Shown: one piece after another, positions 58,259 through 64,000 of the stretch
Numbering within the stretch: position 1 is the first letter of the stretch
How the letters are laid out: each line of letters starts with the position of its first letter
NCBI GenBank assembly: GCA_022819505.1
Contig: JAJEHD010000018.1
Span: 62,001-126,000 of the forward strand
Source: Acidimicrobiia bacterium
GTDB lineage: Bacteria; Actinomycetota; Acidimicrobiia; Acidimicrobiales; Aldehydirespiratoraceae
Direction: 5' to 3'
Length of the DNA stretch: 64,000 bases
Notes under the pieces: model-generated
Seen by the model: only the letters and a program-made list of their open reading frames with translations
Told to the model about the DNA's origin: nothing
Databases searched by the model: none
Translations under genes and position numbers: made by a program

Positions 58259-58281
58259 GTAACTTCTAAGGTGTAACTTCT
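58259..58281. promoter_or_regulatory. Direct repeat GTAACTTCT x2 between mnhA and nhaA
   Basis: GTAACTTCT occurs at 58259-58267 and 58273-58281, 14 bp apart, in the 167-bp gap between the divergent mrp and nhaA genes and just upstream of mnhA. A tandem binding site for a regulator or a part of the mnhA promoter is likely. Nothing else clear is visible in the gap. Confidence 0.45.
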
Positions 58282-58407
58282 CACGGCTGGCACCCACCAG
58301 TGGCCGAGCGATTGCACCACCGACCCCGCTTGCTCGAACGGCTCACAATAGCGAGGTCTAAGTGCAGTGCGTATCGGCTCACCCGGCGGTGCTGTACGGA
58401 CAATCCG

Positions 58408-59826
58408 ATGGCGTTAGATCCCCCAAGACCTCCCGACGCGCCCGAGCCGTCGCCGCGCACGTGGATCGGCAGCGACCGCTGGCTGGCCCGGGGGATCGGC
58501 CGGCCGATGCAGCGTTTCTTCCACCTGCAGGCCGGCGGCGGGATCGTGATGCTGGCCGCTGCGGTGCTGGCCCTGGTCTGGGCCAACTCGCCCTGGCGGG
58601 ACTCGTACCACGACCTGCTGGAGAGTCACACCCGGGTCGAGTTGGGCGGCCTGCTAGTGCTCGACAAGCCTCTCGAGGCATGGATCAACGATGCGTTGAT
58701 GGTGTTGTTCTTCTTCGTGGTCGGCCTCGAGATCAAGCACGAGCTTGTGGCGGGCCACTTGCGAAAGCCCGCGGCCGCCGCGCTGCCGGCGATCGCCGCC
58801 ATCGGTGGGATGGCGGTCCCGGCCGGGCTGTACGCGGCGTTCAACGCGGGCGGGGCAGGCTCGGCCGGCTGGGGGATTCCGATGGCGACCGACATCGCCT
58901 TCGCGGTCGGCGTGGTCGCGCTGCTGGGGCGCAGCGTCCCCAGCTCGCTCAAGGTCTTCCTGCTCACGCTGGCGATCGTGGACGACATCGGGGCCATCGT
59001 CATCATCGCGATCTTCTACACCGACGACCTGTCGCTGGCCTGGCTGGCGGCCGCGGCGGGCATCGTGGCGCTGCTGGTGCTGATGAGGCTGGGACGCGTC
59101 TGGTACACGCCCGTCTACCTCGCGGTGGGGATCGTGTTCTGGTTCGCGCTCTTCAGGTCCGGCGTACACGCCACCATCGCCGGCGTGATCATGGGCCTGT
59201 TCGCGCCGGCACGCCCGCTGCTGAGCAGGACGGGGCCCTTCGGAACGCTCCTGGAGCCCTTCACTCGAGCGGAGGACGCGCCGAGCCTGACTATCGAGGC
59301 GCACGAGAGAATGACGGTGACCGATCAATTCGGGGTGTTCTCGGAGCGTGTCCTCAGCGTGGAAGGCGCGCGGCGGCTGTCCTTCGAGGCGCGGGAGAGA
59401 GTGGCGGTGGCCGATCGGCTCGCGGACTTGCTGCACCCCTGGACGAGCTTCCTGATCATCCCGGTGTTCGCGCTGGCCAACGCCGGCGTCGAGGTGTCCG
59501 GCGAGTCCCTGGATCAAGCCCTGGCCTCGCCTATCACGATCGGGATCGTGGTCGGCCTCGTGGTGGGCAAGATTGTGGGAGTGTCGTCGTTCACGTGGCT
59601 GGCCGTGCGGCTCGGCATCTGCCCCCTGCCCGAGGGGGCCACCTGGCGGGCGGTGGTGGGCGTAGGCGCCCTGGCCGGCATCGGCTTCACCGTGTCGCTG
59701 TTCATCACCAACCTGGCGTTCGCACCCGAGCCCATGATCTCTCAGGCGACGATCGGCATCCTGGCCGCATCGGCCATCGCGGCCCTCGTCGGCGCCGCTA
59801 TCCTCCGCAGTTCTCGACCCGGCTGA
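58408..59826 (+). CDS. nhaA: Na+/H+ antiporter NhaA with enlarged VIII-IX loop
   Basis: Electrogenic 2H+/Na+ antiporter, 472 residues. Signatures: [38 protein letters not shown] and the ion-binding Asp pair D192-D193 in [12 protein letters not shown]. The cytoplasmic loop before [19 protein letters not shown] carries a ~60-residue insertion in which an 18-residue unit is repeated (294-311 and 324-341). ATG 58408 is chosen; the upstream extension to 58300 is Arg/Cys-rich and unlike the family. The N-terminal ~25 residues are Pro-rich and not conserved. It is divergent from the mrp operon. Confidence 0.92.
   Translation: MALDPPRPPDAPEPSPRTWIGSDRWLARGIGRPMQRFFHLQAGGGIVMLAAAVLALVWANSPWRDSYHDLLESHTRVELGGLLVLDKPLEAWINDALMVLFFFVVGLEIKHELVAGHLRKPAAAALPAIAAIGGMAVPAGLYAAFNAGGAGSAGWGIPMATDIAFAVGVVALLGRSVPSSLKVFLLTLAIVDDIGAIVIIAIFYTDDLSLAWLAAAAGIVALLVLMRLGRVWYTPVYLAVGIVFWFALFRSGVHATIAGVIMGLFAPARPLLSRTGPFGTLLEPFTRAEDAPSLTIEAHERMTVTDQFGVFSERVLSVEGARRLSFEARERVAVADRLADLLHPWTSFLIIPVFALANAGVEVSGESLDQALASPITIGIVVGLVVGKIVGVSSFTWLAVRLGICPLPEGATWRAVVGVGALAGIGFTVSLFITNLAFAPEPMISQATIGILAASAIAALVGAAILRSSRPG
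59287..59430 (+). repeat. Internal 90-bp-spaced duplication within nhaA
   Basis: Units start at 59287 ([18 protein letters not shown]) and 59377 ([18 protein letters not shown]). Both encode (T/S)-(I/F)-E-A-x-E-R-(M/V)-x-V-(T/A)-D, and the DNA shares TCGAGGCGC and GAGAGA blocks. The second copy corresponds to the loop segment normally found before LHPW in actinobacterial NhaA. Confidence 0.65.
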
Positions 59827-59991
59827 CTCGGCCGCGCCGGCGCATTAGCGTCGTGCCGGTTCGGCGGTGCGCCGGTCGGGCCGGGTCCCGCCAGTCCTCG
59901 ACCGGGTTCCCCAACCCTTGCCAACCCCTGCTTATCCTGTCCAAGTCCCATCTGGTGACGGGCGCCCGCCCGTCGGATCGGTTCGAACCCC

Positions 59992-62607
59992 ATGGCCAAC
60001 GCTCTAGTCATCGTTGAGTCGCCCGCCAAGGCGAAGACGATTTCCGGCTATCTCGGCGCCGGGTACGTCGTGGAGTCCTCCATCGGCCATATCCGCGACC
60101 TCCCCAGCCGGGCGGCCGAGGTGCCCAAGGCCTACAAGTCCGAATCGTGGGCCCGTCTCGGGATCGACGTCGACAACGGCTTCAAGCCGCTGTACGTGGT
60201 CAACAGCGACAAGCGCCAGCAGGTCCGCAAGCTGAAGAGCCTGCTGGCCGATGCCGATGAGCTGTACCTGGCCACCGACGAGGACCGTGAGGGCGAGGCC
60301 ATCGCCTGGCACCTGCTGCAGGTGCTCAACCCGCGCGTCCCGGTGAAGCGGATGGTGTTCCATGAGATCACCCGGCCGGCCATCTCCGCCGCGGTCGACT
60401 CGCCCCGCGAGCTCGACCGTCGCCTGGTGGACGCCCAGGAGGCCCGCCGGATGCTCGACCGGCTCTACGGCTACGAGGTGTCGCCCGTCCTGTGGAAGAA
60501 GGTGATGCCCCAGCTGTCGGCTGGCCGGGTGCAGAGCGTGGCGGTGCGTATCGTGGTCGAGCGCGAGCGCGAGCGGATGAGCTTCGTCCGCGCCTCTTTC
60601 TGGGGGCTGACGGCCACGTTCGCTCCCCGACAGACCCAAGGGCCGGAGTTCACGGCCGCGCTGGCCTCACTCGACGGCTCACGTGTCGCGACCGCCCGAG
60701 ACTTCGGTCCGGACGGCCGCGCAACCCGCGGCGATCTGACCGTGCTCGACGAGGCCGGAGCCGCGACCCTGGTCGCCGACCTGCAGGACTCGGACTTCGC
60801 GGTGAGATCCCGGACCTCCAAGCCGTACCGTCGCCGGCCGGCACCACCCTTCATTACATCGACGCTGCAGCAGGAGGCGGCCCGCAAGCTGGGCATGTCA
60901 TCGGCGGCGGCCATGAGAACGGCCCAGTCGCTGTACGAGAAGGGCTACATCACCTACATGCGGACCGACAGCACGTCGCTGTCGTCGGCCGCGGTGGCCG
61001 CGGCCCGCTCCGAAGTGGCTTCTCGCTACGGGCAGGATCTGCTCCCGGCCAAGCCGAGGACCTACGCCAGCAAGGTGAAGAACGCCCAGGAGGCCCACGA
61101 GGCCGTCCGGCCCGCCGGGGAGGCTTTCACCGACCCCAGGACAGTGGCCCAGCAGGTGCCCCAGCCCGAGGCCCGGCTGTACGACCTGGTTTGGAAGCGG
61201 ACGCTGGCCAGCCAGATGACCGACTGCACCGGCGAAACCGTGCAGCTGCGGGTCGGTACCCGCACTTCAGCGGGAACCGACGCCGAGTTCGCGGCCAGCG
61301 GAACGGTGATCACCCATATGGGCTTCCGAGAGGTCTATACCGAGGGCACCGACGCCGGCGAGGCCAGCGAGGCCGCCGACGAGCGGCGCCTGCCCCCACT
61401 CGACGAGGGTGACGCGGTCAACAGCCGCGGGATGGAGGCCTCCGGGCACGAGACCCAGCCGCCGGCCCGCTATACGGAGGCGTCGCTGGTGCGGCGCCTC
61501 GAGCAGCTCGGCGTGGGCCGGCCCTCGACCTACTCGTCGATCATGGGCACGATCACCGACCGGGGCTACGTCTGGAAGAAGGGCTCGGCGCTGGTGCCGT
61601 CGTTCACCGCGTTCTCGGTTGTGAACCTGCTGGAGCGCCACTTCCCCAAGCTGGTCGACTACGCCTTCACCGCCGAGATGGAGGACGACCTGGACCGCAT
61701 CGCGGCCGGTGCCGAGGAGCAGGTGCCATGGCTCCAGCGGTTCTATTTCGGCGGTTCCGACGACCCGGGCCTGAAGGAGAAGGTGTCCAGCCGCCTGGGC
61801 GACATCGACGCCCGCTGGGTGAACTCGATCCGGCTGGGTGTCGACGACGACGGGGTCGAGGTCGAGGTCCGGGTATGGCGCGACGGTGCCAGCGTGCACA
61901 GGGGCGAAGACTCGGCCTCGGTGCCCGACGGCACCGCCCCCGACGAGCTCACCGTCGAACGGGTGCTGGAGCTGCTGGCCGCACCCAGCGACGAGCGGGC
62001 TCTGGGCACCGATCCCGACACCGGCCTGTCCGTCGTGGCCAAGTCGGGCCGCTACGGACCCTACGTGCAGCTCGGGCTGGCCGACGAGGTCCCCGACAAG
62101 CCCAAGTTCGCATCACTCTTCAAGACGATGGAGCTGGAGACGGTCACACTCGATCAGGCACTGAAGCTGCTGTCGCTGCCCCGCACGGTCGGGGCCGATC
62201 CTGCCGACGGGGTGGAGATAACCGTGCAGAACGGCCGTTACGGGCCCTACGTGCGCAAGGGTTCCGAGAGCCGCAGCCTGGCCGGCGAGGACCAGCTGTT
62301 CACGGTCACCCTGGAGGAGTGTCTGGCCTTGCTGGCCCAGCCGAAGAGCCGGGGCCGGTCCGCGGCGCCAGCCGCACCCTTGAGGGAGTTGGGGGACGAT
62401 CCGGTCACGGGACGGGCCGTCATGGTCAAGGACGGCCGCTACGGCCACTACGTGACCGACGGAGAGGTCAATGCATCGCTCCGGTCTGGCGACACAGTGG
62501 AGGGGCTCACCCTCGAACGGGCCTGTGATCTGCTGGCCGAGAAGCGGGCGAAGGGGCCGGCCAAGAAGCGCCCCGCTCGCCGGAAGCCGGCCCGCAAGCG
62601 AGGCTGA
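59992..62607 (+). CDS. topA: DNA topoisomerase I (type IA)
   Basis: 871-residue type IA topoisomerase that relaxes negative supercoils. TOPRIM domain (LVIVESPAKAKTISGYLG ... YLATDEDREGEAIAWHL), SAGRVQSVAVRIV, and the catalytic Tyr322 in YITYMRTDST are intact. The C-terminus has several TOPRIM-C repeats (SGRYGPYVQLG, NGRYGPYVRKG, DGRYGHYVTDG) and a Lys/Arg-rich tail instead of zinc fingers, as in actinobacteria. ATG 59992 gives the canonical N-terminus. The 165-bp upstream gap contains CCAACCC repeats and TATCCT (near 59934), a possible -10 element. Confidence 0.97.
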   Translation: MANALVIVESPAKAKTISGYLGAGYVVESSIGHIRDLPSRAAEVPKAYKSESWARLGIDVDNGFKPLYVVNSDKRQQVRKLKSLLADADELYLATDEDREGEAIAWHLLQVLNPRVPVKRMVFHEITRPAISAAVDSPRELDRRLVDAQEARRMLDRLYGYEVSPVLWKKVMPQLSAGRVQSVAVRIVVERERERMSFVRASFWGLTATFAPRQTQGPEFTAALASLDGSRVATARDFGPDGRATRGDLTVLDEAGAATLVADLQDSDFAVRSRTSKPYRRRPAPPFITSTLQQEAARKLGMSSAAAMRTAQSLYEKGYITYMRTDSTSLSSAAVAAARSEVASRYGQDLLPAKPRTYASKVKNAQEAHEAVRPAGEAFTDPRTVAQQVPQPEARLYDLVWKRTLASQMTDCTGETVQLRVGTRTSAGTDAEFAASGTVITHMGFREVYTEGTDAGEASEAADERRLPPLDEGDAVNSRGMEASGHETQPPARYTEASLVRRLEQLGVGRPSTYSSIMGTITDRGYVWKKGSALVPSFTAFSVVNLLERHFPKLVDYAFTAEMEDDLDRIAAGAEEQVPWLQRFYFGGSDDPGLKEKVSSRLGDIDARWVNSIRLGVDDDGVEVEVRVWRDGASVHRGEDSASVPDGTAPDELTVERVLELLAAPSDERALGTDPDTGLSVVAKSGRYGPYVQLGLADEVPDKPKFASLFKTMELETVTLDQALKLLSLPRTVGADPADGVEITVQNGRYGPYVRKGSESRSLAGEDQLFTVTLEECLALLAQPKSRGRSAAPAAPLRELGDDPVTGRAVMVKDGRYGHYVTDGEVNASLRSGDTVEGLTLERACDLLAEKRAKGPAKKRPARRKPARKRG

Positions 62608-62611
62608 CCAG

Positions 62612-62631
62612 CACCGCCCCTCGGGACGGTG
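62612..62631 (+). terminator. Hairpin after topA
   Basis: CACCGCCC (62612-62619), loop CTC, GGG-A-CGGTG (62623-62631): 8 base pairs with one bulged A, beginning 4 bp after the topA stop. No T-tract. The MFS start follows within about 10 bp. Confidence 0.35.
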
Positions 62632-62641
62632 TGCGGGCGCG

Positions 62642-64000
62642 ATGCCTAGCCTCGGTGCCGTGGACGAAGAAGCCCTCCGCTCCTCGGCCGGCCTCCGGCT
62701 CGACGAGGCGTTCGAGGCGGCCCGCCCATCCGGCCGCCTGGAGCGGATCTTCGGCACGTGGGACTTCTTCAGGCTCTGGATCGCCCAGGTGGTGTCGGCC
62801 ACCGGCGATTGGCTCGGCCTGTTCGCCACCATCGCCCTGGCCGACCAGATCGCTCCGGAGGGCTCCAAGAGCACGGCCATAGCTCTGGTTCTGGCCACCC
62901 GGGTGGCGCCGGGGTTCTTCCTGGCCACCGCGGTGGGAGTGATCGTCGATCGGCTCGACCGCAAGCGGGTAATGGTCACCTGCGATCTGGGCCGGGCGGC
63001 GGTGCTGGTCTCGCTACCCTTCGTCGACACCCTGGTTGGGCTGATCATCGCCAGCACCCTGCTCGAGTTGCTCACGATGATGTGGCAGCCCGCCAAGGAG
63101 GCCACGGTCCCCAATCTCGTGCCCCGGGACAAGCTCACTTCGGCCAACTCGCTGAACGTGGCCGCCGCCTACGGCATGTTCCCGGTGGCCGCCGGGGTGG
63201 CAGCCCTGCTGGCCAAGGCAGCCGAGGCAATGTCCGATGAGGGTTGGGTGACGACGTTCCGGCTCAACGAGGAGGGCCTCGCCTTCTACGTGGACGCCCT
63301 GTCGTTCCTTGTCACCGCTCTGATCATCTGGCGGATCGCCATTCCCGCCCGTACCCGCGACGAGCGCCGGGCGACGGAAAGGGGAAGCCTCGACCTCGGC
63401 GGGGCCATCAGGGAGCTTCGTGAGGGCTGGCGACTGGTGGGCAAGAACCCCATCGTGAGGTCGGTGAACGTGGGGTTGGCCACCGCGGTCATGGGTGCCG
63501 GGATGGTGTTCCTCCTCGGTGCCCGATTCGTGGACGAGGTGATCGTGGGACGGGAGGCCGATTTCCATGCCGTGCTGTTCTCTCTCGGAGTGGGCATGGC
63601 CATCGGTGTGGGATCTGCGTCCGCCCTCCAGAATCGCATCAACCGGACCCGCGGGTTCACGTCCGCGCTGATCGGCGCGGGGGTCGTGCTGCTGGCGGCC
63701 GCGTCGGTGGACCGGCTGTCGCTGATGATCCCGCTGGTGGTCATGCTCGGCATGCTGGCCGGGCCTTCCTACGTGCTCGGGTTCACGCTGTTGCACGAGA
63801 ACGTGTCCAACGAGATCCGGGGTCGGGTGTTCTCGGCTCTGCTGGTGCTGGTGCGGCTGTGCGTGCTGATCGCTCTGGCTGTAGGCGGGGTGCTGGCCGA
63901 CCTGCTCGACAACCTGTCCGAACGGTGGTGGGACGGGTTCATCACCGTGCTGGGCGCCCGGGTCGAGCTCCCCGGCGTGCGGCTGACCATGTGGCTGGCC
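62642..64000 (+). CDS. MFS transporter, truncated by the window edge
   Basis: The frame opened at ATG 62642 (or GTG 62660) stays open for 453 codons to the last base, so the C-terminus is missing. After a hydrophilic N-terminus (~35 residues) come regularly spaced helices typical of the MFS_3/enterobactin-exporter-like branch: FFRLWIAQVVSATGDWLGLF, ATRVAPGFFLATAVGVIVDRLDRKRVMV, FVDTLVGLIIASTLLELLTMMWQPAKEATVPNLV and IRGRVFSALLVLVRL. At least ten helices are visible. The substrate cannot be inferred. It lies just downstream of topA. Confidence 0.85.
   Translation, partial: MPSLGAVDEEALRSSAGLRLDEAFEAARPSGRLERIFGTWDFFRLWIAQVVSATGDWLGLFATIALADQIAPEGSKSTAIALVLATRVAPGFFLATAVGVIVDRLDRKRVMVTCDLGRAAVLVSLPFVDTLVGLIIASTLLELLTMMWQPAKEATVPNLVPRDKLTSANSLNVAAAYGMFPVAAGVAALLAKAAEAMSDEGWVTTFRLNEEGLAFYVDALSFLVTALIIWRIAIPARTRDERRATERGSLDLGGAIRELREGWRLVGKNPIVRSVNVGLATAVMGAGMVFLLGARFVDEVIVGREADFHAVLFSLGVGMAIGVGSASALQNRINRTRGFTSALIGAGVVLLAAASVDRLSLMIPLVVMLGMLAGPSYVLGFTLLHENVSNEIRGRVFSALLVLVRLCVLIALAVGGVLADLLDNLSERWWDGFITVLGARVELPGVRLTMWLA

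Noticed and set aside
59977..59991. GGTTCGAACCCC resembling a tRNA T-arm just before topA
   Set aside because: GGTTCGAACC is a short palindrome; no matching acceptor stem, anticodon arm or D-arm could be found within 90 bp upstream.

Overview
The window is GC-rich, tightly packed bacterial chromosome with short gaps, many 4-bp ATGA/GTGA gene overlaps and frequent GTG/TTG starts. No tRNA, rRNA, insertion sequence, phage gene or CRISPR array was found. Several traits point to a high-GC actinobacterium, most plausibly Acidimicrobiia-like. These are a Tad pilus locus without a secretin, LLM-type flavin (often F420) enzymes, PPOX and DinB proteins, a topoisomerase I without zinc fingers, and a secreted FN3/SLH protein with 'GVTAGTTP.TY.P' SLH repeats. 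The lineage is inferred from gene content only.

Layout. 1-5.2 kb: a first nuoN copy (perhaps the end of another complex I operon), a PhyH dioxygenase, a CPA2 antiporter with CBS domains, a STAS protein and a small membrane protein. 5.2-15.9 kb: a complex I operon nuoABCD-HIJKLMN with no nuoE, nuoF or nuoG, and a small duplicate of the NuoL tail between nuoL and nuoM. 16-17.8 kb: an SDR and a MidA/NDUFAF7-type methyltransferase. 18.1-20.2 kb: the FN3/poly-Thr/SLH surface protein. 20.2-22.7 kb (minus): P450, HIBADH-like dehydrogenase and CMD protein.

22.9-32.8 kb is a quaternary-amine island: an L-carnitine dehydrogenase/thioesterase fusion, an acyl-CoA dehydrogenase, an NDP-forming acyl-CoA ligase, a close CaiD (crotonobetainyl-CoA hydratase) homologue, and a betaine/carnitine ABC transporter with two permease domains in one chain. 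Together these can account for most of gamma-butyrobetaine/carnitine to glycine betaine. The 3-dehydrocarnitine cleavage enzyme is not in the window.

32.9-37.4 kb holds assorted single genes: creatininase-like, beta-propeller lipoprotein, DinB, PPOX, flavodoxin-fold quinone reductase and RidA. 37.5-47.6 kb is a molybdenum-hydroxylase island: two LLM flavoenzymes, two amidohydrolases (one SsnA-like), an FAD subunit, an XdhD-like Mo subunit whose fused ferredoxin region has lost all eight cluster cysteines, XdhC, and YqeB, which marks selenium-dependent Mo hydroxylases.

47.7-51.7 kb is a Tad pilus operon, followed by a STAS/anti-sigma kinase pair (51.75-52.55 kb). 52.6-58.2 kb (minus) is a complete seven-gene Mrp Na+/H+ antiporter, divergent from nhaA (58.4-59.8 kb). 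With the CPA2 protein this is a heavy investment in cation/proton exchange and suggests a saline or alkaline habitat. topA and an MFS gene cut by the right edge close the window.
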